A stretch of 64,000 bases of DNA from contig DASWRM010000079.1 in assembly GCA_036403155.1 (NCBI GenBank), positions 62,001 to 126,000 on the forward strand, in the 5' to 3' direction. Below are positions 24,950-32,177 of this stretch, one piece after another. Numbering within the stretch: position 1 is the stretch's first letter; every line of letters starts with the position of its first letter. The notes beneath the pieces are model-generated. The model saw only the letters and a program-made list of their open reading frames with translations, was not told the DNA's origin and did not search any database. The stretch comes from Gaiellales bacterium. Its GTDB lineage: Bacteria > Actinomycetota > Thermoleophilia > Gaiellales > JAICJC01. A program made the translations under genes and the position numbers.

Positions 24950-26424
24950 GAGGGCTGCTCCTGCAGGAACTGCTCGACCAGCGATTCGGCGAACGCCTTG
25001 TCCGCGATCTTGTAGGCCAGCGCGGTCATCCGCCACGAGTCGGAGAGGTAGAAGCGCTCGTACAGCTCGCCGCGGCCCCCCAGGTCGCTGCCGATGTAGT
25101 CCCAGGCCAGGCGGAACAGCCGGATCCTCCGCTCGGCGTCGGCACCCGCGGCCTGGTAGTACTTCTCGATCTGCTCGGCGAGCGGACCCTGGATGTCGGC
25201 GACCGACGGGGTCGCCATGAACCCGCCGCCCCCGATCAGCTGCAGCAGCTCGTTGACGTAGGGCAGCCACTTCGGCATCTCGCCGCGGAGCGCGAGGAAC
25301 GGGCGGTCGTCCGGATACCAGACGCCGCCCTCGTCGAGCGACGACCCGGCCTCCGCCGAGACCAGGCCGGAGCGCGTCAGCTCGACCATGTTCCAGATCT
25401 GCCCGAGCTTCTCCTGGATGTGGTCGAAGCGGACGACGCCGGTCGTGTTGGCGATCAGATGGCCGAGCCCGAGCGCGAACGAGAGCTTGACGTACGCGCG
25501 CGTGAACGCCTGATGCATGATGTGGCCGCGCCAGCCGGTGTCGCTGATCACCTCCGAGTAGCCCTCGGTATCACCGCAGAGGAACAACCGGTTCTTCGGC
25601 ACCTCGACGTCGTCGAAGATGACAACGGCGTCCATCTCGTCGAACCTGGACGACAGCGGGTAGTCGAACGTGCTGCGCTGCTTCGAGTAGCTGTCCCGGC
25701 AGATGAACTTCAGGCCCGGCGTCCCCATCGGGATGGCGAACGCAAGCGCGTAGTTGCCGTCCTGGGGGCGGATGTCCGACCCCGGGTAGATCGTGAGCTC
25801 GTCGGCGTACGGCGCCAGCGTCGCGAGCATCCGGGCGCCGCGCACGGTGATGTGGTTCTCGGTCTCGCCGACCTTGTGGAGCGCCACCTCGCCGGCCGCC
25901 TGCTCCGCCTCGGGCTTCGAGCGGTCGACCTGCGGGTTCATGATCGAGTGCGTGGTGGACAGGTCGCGGTCGCGCATCTCCTTCTGGTAGGCGACCACGT
26001 TCGCCGCGCCCTGCTCGTTGCCGCGCCGCGCCCACACGTCGGCGCGCCCGGCGAAGCATGCGAACGTCACGTTCAGGTAGTCGGGCGTGCGGCCCATCAT
26101 CCCGGCGGTGGCCGCCGCCGTCAGCTCGATCGCGCGCCGGCGCCGCTCGAGATCCCCCCTGCTGCGCGGGATCAGGTGCGTGACGTTCACGAGCCGGCCG
26201 TCGTCGGGCGACGGCGCGAGCATCTCGCCGGCGTGCTCGTGCTGGAGGTCGAAGACGCGCGCCATCGTCCGGGCGGCCTCCGCGAGCTGCGGGTGGTCGA
26301 GCGGATGCGTGATCTTCTCGCCGTTCAGCCAGATCTCGCGGGCGTCGCCTCGCAGCCCGTCGAGGAACTGCTGGCCCGTCCGCGCTGCGGTCGGTGTCTC
26401 CTGTGTCGTCTCGGCGGTCGCCAT
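24946..26424 (-). CDS. hpaB: HpaB-type 4-hydroxyphenylacetate 3-monooxygenase, oxygenase component
   Basis: The 492-residue product carries typical HpaB landmarks: RTGQQFLDGLRGDAREIWLNGEKI at the start, AGMMGRTPDYLNV, the flavin-site HSIMNPQVDRSK, WYPDD and GGGGFMATPS. The family uses free reduced FAD to ortho-hydroxylate phenols, making catechols such as homoprotocatechuate. No HpaC flavin reductase is found in the operon, so reduced flavin must come from elsewhere. The ATG at 26424 has AGGAGG four bases upstream and overlaps the stop of the dioxygenase gene. A second ATG at 26427 is too close to the Shine-Dalgarno. Confidence 0.92.
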   Translation of the reverse strand: MATAETTQETPTAARTGQQFLDGLRGDAREIWLNGEKITHPLDHPQLAEAARTMARVFDLQHEHAGEMLAPSPDDGRLVNVTHLIPRSRGDLERRRRAIELTAAATAGMMGRTPDYLNVTFACFAGRADVWARRGNEQGAANVVAYQKEMRDRDLSTTHSIMNPQVDRSKPEAEQAAGEVALHKVGETENHITVRGARMLATLAPYADELTIYPGSDIRPQDGNYALAFAIPMGTPGLKFICRDSYSKQRSTFDYPLSSRFDEMDAVVIFDDVEVPKNRLFLCGDTEGYSEVISDTGWRGHIMHQAFTRAYVKLSFALGLGHLIANTTGVVRFDHIQEKLGQIWNMVELTRSGLVSAEAGSSLDEGGVWYPDDRPFLALRGEMPKWLPYVNELLQLIGGGGFMATPSVADIQGPLAEQIEKYYQAAGADAERRIRLFRLAWDYIGSDLGGRGELYERFYLSDSWRMTALAYKIADKAFAESLVEQFLQEQPS

Positions 26425-27353
26425 CATGCCTCCTGGTGCGTCAGCGGTGGGAGCGGCTCTCCCTTCGCCAGCAGGCCCTCCCGCTCGTAGCGGACGGCCT
26501 CGGCGTCGAACCGGAAGTACGAGCGGGGCGGCAGGATCCCCCACGCGTTTGAGGAGTGGGGGGTGTCGTCCCAGTCGCGCGGCTCGTGGTCGGGCTCGAG
26601 CTGCTCCATGTCGCAGTAGCACTCGACCAGCATCTCCTCCTCCTGCAGGCGGACATACGCGCAGAGGTTTTGCGCGAGTGCGTGGCGCAGCGGGCCCCAG
26701 ACCAGCCAGCGGCCGTGCTGCGCGAGATGGTCGAACAGCACGCGCAGCTCGCCCCAGTCGACGTACTCCCACGCCAGATGGTGGAAATGCGCGTAGTCGA
26801 ACTGGACGAGCGCCATGGAGTGGTGGTCGGAGTTGATCGAGAACCAGTTCCCGGCACCGAGCAGCCGGTCGGAGATGCGCATGCCGAGCACGTCGGTGTA
26901 GAAGGCGGTCTGGGCATCGAGGTCGGTCGTCAGCAGGTTCACGTGGCCGAGCTTGCGCGGCCGCAGTCCCGGAAGCGTCGAGGTCTCGCGGGCAACCGGC
27001 GGGCGGCGGTCCTCCTCCTCCCGGTACGGCATCAGCTCGAGGCCGTTGCCGTCGAGGTCGGCAAGGTGCAGCGCGCCGTCGCGGTGCTCGTAGGGGATGC
27101 CGTGCGTGTCGAGATGCCGGGCGGCCTGCTCCAGCGAGCACCCGCGCCGAAGCTCCCAGCCGGTGTGGTCGTGGCCGGGGTCGCCGATGCCGATCAGCTC
27201 GAGCGAATACGGCTCGTAGCCGCAGCGCAGGTAGGCGTGATGGCCGACCCGCTCCACCTCGGTGAGACCGAACTGGATCGACCACCGGGCGGCGGCCTCG
27301 TCGACGTCCTCGACGCGGAGCGCAGCGTGATCGATGCGGCGGATCTCGATCAT
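26424..27353 (-). CDS. Extradiol ring-cleavage dioxygenase (VOC type I, homoprotocatechuate 2,3-dioxygenase-like)
   Basis: The 309-residue two-domain protein has the metal ligands in the C-terminal domain: His in KLGHVNL, His in FHHLAWEY and Glu in LVECYCD. The nearby motifs TTDLDAQTAFYTDVLGM and NSDHHSMALVQ also fit the Fe(II)/Mn(II) homoprotocatechuate 2,3-dioxygenase group. It would open the catechol made by the adjacent HpaB-type oxygenase. The ATG overlaps the FAH stop (ATGA), and its stop overlaps the hpaB start. Confidence 0.88.
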   Translation of the reverse strand: MIEIRRIDHAALRVEDVDEAAARWSIQFGLTEVERVGHHAYLRCGYEPYSLELIGIGDPGHDHTGWELRRGCSLEQAARHLDTHGIPYEHRDGALHLADLDGNGLELMPYREEEDRRPPVARETSTLPGLRPRKLGHVNLLTTDLDAQTAFYTDVLGMRISDRLLGAGNWFSINSDHHSMALVQFDYAHFHHLAWEYVDWGELRVLFDHLAQHGRWLVWGPLRHALAQNLCAYVRLQEEEMLVECYCDMEQLEPDHEPRDWDDTPHSSNAWGILPPRSYFRFDAEAVRYEREGLLAKGEPLPPLTHQEA

Positions 27354-28216
27354 GAGCGGTTCACCATCCCTTCTGCCACTGCCCGCTCGGCCTCGTCTTC
27401 AGGCATGGCGAGGGCGACGTGGAGCGTGTTGGCCGAGACCTGCAGCTGGTCGCCGGGGCCCGAGAGGTCGACGTCCCAGTCGACCACCGTGTTCGAGAGC
27501 CGGCCGAGACCGCTCACCTCGACCTCGACGACGTCGCCCGGCTCCATCGGGCGCGAGTGCGCGGGCGTGCCGGAGAGGATGACGTCGCCGGGCAGGAGCG
27601 TGATCGTCCGGCACAGGTCCGCGAGCAGGTACGAGATCGGCCAGATCAGATCCGCGGAGGTGCCCCGCTGGACCACCTCGCCGTTCAGGAAGGTGCGGAT
27701 CTCGAAGTCGGCCGGGTCGAACTCGCTCGCGGGCACGAGCTCGGGCCCGATCGGGCAGAAGCCGTCCTGACCCTTGACCCGCAGCATCGATCCTCGGTCG
27801 GCGTGGCGGAAATCGTGCAGTCCGACATCGTTCGCGCAGGCGTATCCGGCGACGTGCTCGAGCACCTGTGGCTCGGGCACCCCGTGCATGGGCCGGCCGA
27901 CGACCACGGCGACCTCGCCCTCGTAGTTCAGGAACCGCGCGCCGCGCGGACGGCGCAGCACGCCGCGGTGGCCGTTCAGCGTCGTCGGCGGCTTCATGAA
28001 GTACGACGGCTCGGGCGGCGTGCGGGCGGCGTACTCCTCGACCCGGCTGCGGTACGTCAGGTGCGTGGCGATGATCTTGGTGGGCTCGACCGGTGCGAGG
28101 AACTCCGCGTCCGCCTCGCGAACCGTGCCGCCGTCGTCGAGCACGACGTTCCCGCCGTCGAGCCGCCCCCACCGCGGGGACCCCTCGACCAGCACGCGGA
28201 CGCGACGCTCAGGCAC
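27350..28216 (-). CDS. Fumarylacetoacetate hydrolase family protein (operon first gene)
   Basis: The 288-residue product has the FAH fold landmarks SYFMKPPTTLNG, the metal-binding NYEGEVAVVVGRP, GYACANDVGLHDFRHAD and VILSGTPAHSRPMEPGDVVEVEVSGLGRLSNTV. In Hpa pathways FAH-family proteins act as decarboxylase/isomerase (HpaG) or hydratase (HpaH) on the meta-cleavage acids. I chose the GTG at 28216 because a TATTGT -10 lies eight bases upstream and the region between is an operator-like site. A TTG at 28228 is in frame but would overlap that promoter. It leads the ten-gene operon down to 18734. Confidence 0.87.
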   Translation of the reverse strand: MPERRVRVLVEGSPRWGRLDGGNVVLDDGGTVREADAEFLAPVEPTKIIATHLTYRSRVEEYAARTPPEPSYFMKPPTTLNGHRGVLRRPRGARFLNYEGEVAVVVGRPMHGVPEPQVLEHVAGYACANDVGLHDFRHADRGSMLRVKGQDGFCPIGPELVPASEFDPADFEIRTFLNGEVVQRGTSADLIWPISYLLADLCRTITLLPGDVILSGTPAHSRPMEPGDVVEVEVSGLGRLSNTVVDWDVDLSGPGDQLQVSANTLHVALAMPEDEAERAVAEGMVNRS

Positions 28217-28251
28217 GATTGGATACAATATGCGGTTTCCTGCGGAGGTGC
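28214..28251 (-). promoter_or_regulatory. Promoter and GntR-type operator of the FAH-to-Rieske operon
   Basis: On the minus strand TTGCAC (28246-28251), 17 bases and TATTGT (28223-28228) form a likely promoter. ATTGTATCCAATCG (28214-28227) overlaps its -10 and shares the 12-mer TGTATCCAATCG with the permease promoter at 32146-32157. The short palindrome TTGTAT-CCAA resembles sites of GntR/FCD regulators. Its position on the -10 suggests repression. Confidence 0.65.
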
Positions 28252-28330
28252 AAGGCCCGCGCGCGGGCCCCTCTGCGGCCCGGTGACTGCGGCGCTACAG
28301 TGCCCGGCGTTCAGCGAGCCAGGAGGAGCG

Positions 28331-28696
28331 ATGCAGCAGCAGACCGCACATGAGCGAGGCCTCGAGCGGCTGAAGCTGCTCGGCGACGAGCCGGGAGGCG
28401 ACGCCTTCATCGAGCGCATGGGCAGCCCGATGGGAGATTGGCTCGTGGACTGGGTGTTCGGCGAGGTGCACACCCGCGAGGGGCTCACGCCGCGCGAGCG
28501 CGAGCTGATCATCGTCGCCGTGCTGACGGCGATCGGAAGCTCCGACCCGCAGGTGGCGGCGCACATCCGCGCGCTCCGCGCGATCGACGTGCCCTGGGTG
28601 GAGATCGAGGAGACGATCCTCCAGACAGCGCCCTACGCGGGGATCCCGCGGGCCATCAACGCGCTCAAGGTGCTGCGCACGGAGCAGGGCCGATGA
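28331..28696 (+). CDS. Carboxymuconolactone decarboxylase (AhpD-like) family protein
   Basis: The 121-residue all-helical product (HERGLERLKLLGDEP...LVDWVFGEVHTREGLTPRERELIIVAVLTAIGSSDPQVAAHIRALRAIDVPWVEIEETILQ) is a CMD-family protein. It lacks the CxxC of AhpD peroxidase partners, so it sits with the decarboxylase/isomerase side. The ATG has an excellent Shine-Dalgarno (AGGAGGAGCG directly before). It is divergent from the FAH-led operon and is coupled to a second FAH gene by an ATGA overlap. Within the catabolic region it may act on a ring-cleavage acid. Confidence 0.9.
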   Translation: MQQQTAHERGLERLKLLGDEPGGDAFIERMGSPMGDWLVDWVFGEVHTREGLTPRERELIIVAVLTAIGSSDPQVAAHIRALRAIDVPWVEIEETILQTAPYAGIPRAINALKVLRTEQGR

Positions 28697-29523
28697 GGGC
28701 GGTGCGGTTCGTCGATCCCGGGGGCGAGGTGAAGCTCGGCCGGCTGGACGGAGACACGGTCGTCGAGGCCGGGCCGGCCGGCCCGCGCGGGTTCATCCCG
28801 GATCGGGACGGGTGGGAGCGGATCGCCAACGCGTCGGGTATCGGGCACCAGGTCGACGATGTGCGGCTGCTGCACCCGACGTCGCCCGGCAAGCTGATGG
28901 CGATTGGCCTGAACTACCGCGACCACGCGGAGGAGTCGGAGCTGGACATCCCGGCGGTGCCGGTGGTGTTCGCAAAATGGACGACGTCGCTGATCGGGCA
29001 CCGGGAGCCGATCGTCGTGCCTCGTGAGGAGACGCGCCCGGACTACGAGGGGGAGGTCGCGGTCGTGCTCGCGCACGACGTGTACCGCGCGAACGAGGAT
29101 CAGGCGCGGGCCGCCGTCGGCGGCATATCGGCGTTCCATGACGTTTCGGGCCGGCGCGCGCAGCTCGAGACCCCGCTGCGGCAGTTCACGCTGGGGAAGA
29201 GCTTCGATACCTTCGCGCCGATGGGCCCGAGCGTCGCAAGCGCGGACGGCCTCGATCTCGGGGACATCGACATCTCGACGTCGGTCAACGGCGAGGAGCG
29301 GCAGTCGTCGAACACGCGGAATCTGATCTTCTCGGTCGTCGACCTGATCGTCTACCTGTCGAAGGGGATGACGCTGCAAGCGGGCGACATCATCGCGACC
29401 GGCACACCCGGCGGAGTGGGGGACTCCCGGCAGCCGCCGGCGTACCTCGGCGAGGGTGACGTGGTCGAGGTGCGGGTGACCGGCGTGGGGACGCTGTCGA
29501 ACCCGGTGACGCTGGAGGGATGA
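28693..29523 (+). CDS. Fumarylacetoacetate hydrolase family protein
   Basis: The 276-residue product shows the C-terminal FAH catalytic domain: IGLNYRDHAEE, FAKWTTSLIGH, DYEGEVAVVLAHDVYR, HDVSGRRAQ and IIATGTPGGVGDSRQPPAYLGEGDVVEV. It is a second, diverged FAH protein beside the one starting at 28216. The pair could share the HpaG (decarboxylase) and HpaH (hydratase) steps. The ATG overlaps the CMD stop by four bases. Confidence 0.9.
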   Translation: MRAVRFVDPGGEVKLGRLDGDTVVEAGPAGPRGFIPDRDGWERIANASGIGHQVDDVRLLHPTSPGKLMAIGLNYRDHAEESELDIPAVPVVFAKWTTSLIGHREPIVVPREETRPDYEGEVAVVLAHDVYRANEDQARAAVGGISAFHDVSGRRAQLETPLRQFTLGKSFDTFAPMGPSVASADGLDLGDIDISTSVNGEERQSSNTRNLIFSVVDLIVYLSKGMTLQAGDIIATGTPGGVGDSRQPPAYLGEGDVVEVRVTGVGTLSNPVTLEG

Positions 29524-29530
29524 GCCTCCG

Positions 29531-29797
29531 GCGGGCCTGCCCCGGCAGGGGGCTGATCCGGCCGGCCGGCACCCGACGCTCGTGGTGGGGCTGCCGGGTC
29601 AGCCCCTGTGGGGCAGACCCGGGACTGATCGTGCGGGCCGGCCGGCACCCGACGCTTGTGGTGGGTCTGCCGGGTCAGCCCCTGTGGGGCAGACCCGGGG
29701 CTGATCGTGCGGGTCGGCACCCGGCGCTCGGGTCTGCCCCCGGAAGGGGGCTGACCCGGCCGGCCGGCACCCGACGCTCGTGATGGGTCTGCCCGCT
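29531..29797. repeat. Imperfect 76-bp tandem repeats with GC-rich hairpins between convergent genes
   Basis: Two near-identical 76-base units begin at 29561 and 29637 (GCCGGCCGGCACCCGACGCT). Shorter, rearranged partial units follow near 29709 and 29760. Each full unit contains GGGTCAGCCCC-TGT-GGGGCAGACCC, a stem with one mismatch (29596-29620 and 29672-29696). A third stem with the arms in opposite order is at 29730-29757. The array fills the gap between the plus-strand FAH gene and the minus-strand amidohydrolase, where a two-way terminator is expected. There are no unique spacers, so it is not a CRISPR array. Confidence 0.8.
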
Positions 29798-29804
29798 CAG
29801 CACG

Positions 29805-31400
29805 CTACGCCCGGTGCACGACCCGGCCGTCGACAACCGTCAGCAGCACCGGCAGCTGCGGTAGATCGTCCGCGTCGCATTCGACCGGATCTTCCGCGAA
29901 CGCCGTCAGATCCCCCCGGAAGCCTGGCGCGATTCGCCCTGCCAGCGCCTGGTCATCGACCGCCCGGGCCGCGTGGGTCGTGTAGCCCTCGAGGGCCTCG
30001 ATCCCCGTGAGCCGCTGCTGCGGCAGGTACGCATCCGCCGCGCGGTCGCCGGGATGGCGGCGCAGGCGCGCCCAGGCCATGCCGGCCCGCGGGTCGTACC
30101 CCGCGACCGGCCAATCAGAGCCAAGCGCCAGCACCGCTCCCGTCCGGCGGATCTCGCCGATCCGGAATGCGCGGCCCGCCCGGTCGCGACCGAGCGAGGT
30201 GCTCCACGGGTCGCTCATGTCGGGCCGCATCCACTGCAGGTGGATGGCCTGCTGGGACGCCACGACGCCCTCCGCGGCGAAGCGGGGAAGCTGGTCGTCC
30301 TGGAGCGTCTCGATGTGCTCGACCCGGTGGGGCCCCCGCGCCACGCGACCCGCCCGCCGGTACGCGTCGAGCGCACACCGCACGGCGCGGTCGCCGATCG
30401 CATGGGTGATGGAAGGAGCGCCCGCGCGCGCGAACCGCGCGATCGCCTCCGCGTACCGCTCGGGGTCGGGCCAGTTCGGCTCCGTGCCGCGGCCATGGGT
30501 GTCCGGCTGCTCGAGCCACGCGGTGCCTGACTCGACTACGCCGTCGATGAAGAACTTCGCCCAGCCCGACCGCCACAGCCGTCCACCCTGCGCGCCGGCC
30601 GCAATCGCCTCGTCGATCTCGTCGTCGGTCATCGCCGGCTGCACGGTGAACGGCACGACCTGGCGGACGGTGAGCCGGTCGGTGCGCTCGAGGTCACGGC
30701 ACTCGTCGGGCGTTGCGAGCGTCCCGTCCATCATGTGGCACGCGGTCAGCCCGACACGGTTCATCGCCGCGAGCGCATCCGCGATCAGCTCGAGGCGCTC
30801 GTCGCGGGTCGGCTCGGGCATCGCCACGGCGACCAGCTGGACGGCGTTCTCACGCAGCTCACCGGTCGGGCGCCCGTCGGGCCGGCACACGATCTCGGAG
30901 GCGTCGTCGAATGTGCGAGCGCCCGTGATCCCGGCCGCCGCCAGTGCGGGCGGGGTGGCGATCGCAGTATGGAAGTCGAAGAAGCTGAGCAGGGCCGGGT
31001 TACCGCCCACCGCCGCCTCGAACAGCTCGCCGCTCGCCTCGATCCCGTCGAATACCCGGTACTCGAGCGAATAGCCCGTGATCCATGCGCCCTCGCCGCA
31101 GCGGCGCCGCTCCTGGGCCAGCCGTTCGCGCACCTCGTCCACCGTAGCCGCGCCGGAGAGGTCGGCTCCGCGGGTCTCGAGCGCGCCCATGAACGGATGC
31201 ATGTGGCTGTCGGTAAGCCCGGGCACGATCGCCATCCCGGCGCCGTCGAGGTGCTCGGACCCTGCCGGAGCGGCACGGCGCACCTCATCGTCGTCACCGA
31301 CGGCAACGATGGTGCCCTCGGCGATGGCGAGAGCCGTTGCCTGGGGACGAGACGGGTCGAGCGTCCGCACCCGGGCGCCCGTGACGAGCAGATCGTGCAT
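29805..31400 (-). CDS. Amidohydrolase family protein (YtcJ-like)
   Basis: The 531-residue product has the amidohydrolase barrel of YtcJ type: the metal-binding DSHMHPF after VPGLT, ITHAIGDRAVR, HRVEHIETL and LGSDWPVAGYDPRAGMAWAR. These hydrolyse amide or imide bonds of unknown substrates in the cytoplasm. The ATG at 31400 follows TAGCGT on the minus strand by seven bases, so it may have its own leaderless promoter, although it also lies only 5 bases after the GntR gene. In this context it could cleave an N-acyl amine, which is a guess. Confidence 0.88.
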   Translation of the reverse strand: MHDLLVTGARVRTLDPSRPQATALAIAEGTIVAVGDDDEVRRAAPAGSEHLDGAGMAIVPGLTDSHMHPFMGALETRGADLSGAATVDEVRERLAQERRRCGEGAWITGYSLEYRVFDGIEASGELFEAAVGGNPALLSFFDFHTAIATPPALAAAGITGARTFDDASEIVCRPDGRPTGELRENAVQLVAVAMPEPTRDERLELIADALAAMNRVGLTACHMMDGTLATPDECRDLERTDRLTVRQVVPFTVQPAMTDDEIDEAIAAGAQGGRLWRSGWAKFFIDGVVESGTAWLEQPDTHGRGTEPNWPDPERYAEAIARFARAGAPSITHAIGDRAVRCALDAYRRAGRVARGPHRVEHIETLQDDQLPRFAAEGVVASQQAIHLQWMRPDMSDPWSTSLGRDRAGRAFRIGEIRRTGAVLALGSDWPVAGYDPRAGMAWARLRRHPGDRAADAYLPQQRLTGIEALEGYTTHAARAVDDQALAGRIAPGFRGDLTAFAEDPVECDADDLPQLPVLLTVVDGRVVHRA

Positions 31401-31405
31401 CGGCT

Positions 31406-32068
31406 CTACGCTACCGCAGGCGCAACGGGTGGGTGTGCCTCAATGTGGACGCGGGTGAGCCGCTCCGCCTCGTCGGCGTCGCCGATCTCGATCGCATCCG
31501 TGATCCGCTCGTGCTCCTCGGCCCACGCCTCCACGCCGGCCGGCTCGGCGGCCTGAGCCTGGTAGATCGGCACGCCGATCCGCGGCACCCAGAGCATCTC
31601 GGCGAAGCGGGTGAGGTGCGGGTTGCCGGACGCGGTGGCGAGGGCGATGTGGAACGCGCGGTTCGCGGCGAAGCTGCCGGCCTTGTCCTCCGCCGCGGCC
31701 CGCTGCTGGGCGATCGCGCCGCGCATGGCCGCGATCGCGCCGGCGTCCCGCCGCTCGGCGGCCAGTCGCGCGGCGCCCGGCTCGAGCGCGACCCGCGCCG
31801 ACCACGCGTGCCGCATGTCGCCGAAGTCGAGCTCGGACACGGTGGCTCCGCGATTGGGGGAGAACTCGACGAGGCCCTCGGTCGACAGCCGGCGCAGCGC
31901 CTCGCGGAGCGGCGTGCGCGACACGCCCAGCTCGTCGGCCAGCGACGCCTGCCGGAGCTTGGTGCCGCGCGGCAGATCGCCCGACAGGATGCGCTCGCGG
32001 AGCGCCGAATAGACGTGGTCGACGACGCTCTGGATCTGGAGCGGCCCGATGGCCGGCTGGACGCTCAT
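31406..32068 (-). CDS. GntR family (FCD subfamily) transcriptional regulator
   Basis: The 220-residue product has the N-terminal winged helix-turn-helix (DHVYSALRERILSGDLPRGTKLRQASLADELGVSRTPLREALRRLSTEGLVEF) and an all-helical FCD ligand domain with metal-binding His residues (FHIALATASGNPHLTRF and near the end HIEAH). It sits between the catabolic operon and a permease. Near-identical operator-like sites occur at its own promoter, the permease promoter and the FAH-operon promoter. I chose the ATG at 32068. The one at 32083 would overlap the -10. Confidence 0.9.
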   Translation of the reverse strand: MSVQPAIGPLQIQSVVDHVYSALRERILSGDLPRGTKLRQASLADELGVSRTPLREALRRLSTEGLVEFSPNRGATVSELDFGDMRHAWSARVALEPGAARLAAERRDAGAIAAMRGAIAQQRAAAEDKAGSFAANRAFHIALATASGNPHLTRFAEMLWVPRIGVPIYQAQAAEPAGVEAWAEEHERITDAIEIGDADEAERLTRVHIEAHPPVAPAVA

Positions 32069-32073
32069 GGTCT

Positions 32074-32107
32074 TTGCATACATTACGCCGTCGTCGTGCC
32101 CGGTCAA
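32074..32107 (-). promoter_or_regulatory. Promoter and autoregulatory operator of the GntR gene
   Basis: On the minus strand TTGACC (32102-32107), 16 bases and TAATGT (32080-32085) form a promoter. The -10 is part of AATGTATGCAA, which differs by one base from AATGTATCCAA at the divergent permease promoter. Overlap of operator and -10 suggests negative autoregulation. Confidence 0.6.
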
Positions 32108-32118
32108 GGCGGGAAGGC

Positions 32119-32157
32119 TTGACAGCCGTCCGCGTCGGATGCGAATGTATCCAATCG
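32119..32157 (+). promoter_or_regulatory. Promoter and operator of the APC permease gene
   Basis: TTGACA (32119-32124), 18 bases and GAATGT (32143-32148) form a promoter whose -10 lies in AATGTATCCAATCG (32144-32157). The 12-mer TGTATCCAATCG recurs in inverted orientation at 28214-28225 upstream of the hydrolase operon, 3.9 kb away. In this GC-rich sequence a chance match is unlikely. Confidence 0.65.
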
Positions 32158-32177
32158 AACCGACCGAGGAGGGAGTC

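Noticed and set aside
24946-27285. A single giant minus-strand protein covering hpaB and the dioxygenase region
   Set aside because: The N-terminal part is a shadow frame of the dioxygenase gene. HpaB starts at the ATG with AGGAGG at 26424.
29531-29797. Possible CRISPR array
   Set aside because: The units are 72-76 bases with no unique spacers, only two full copies and no cas genes.
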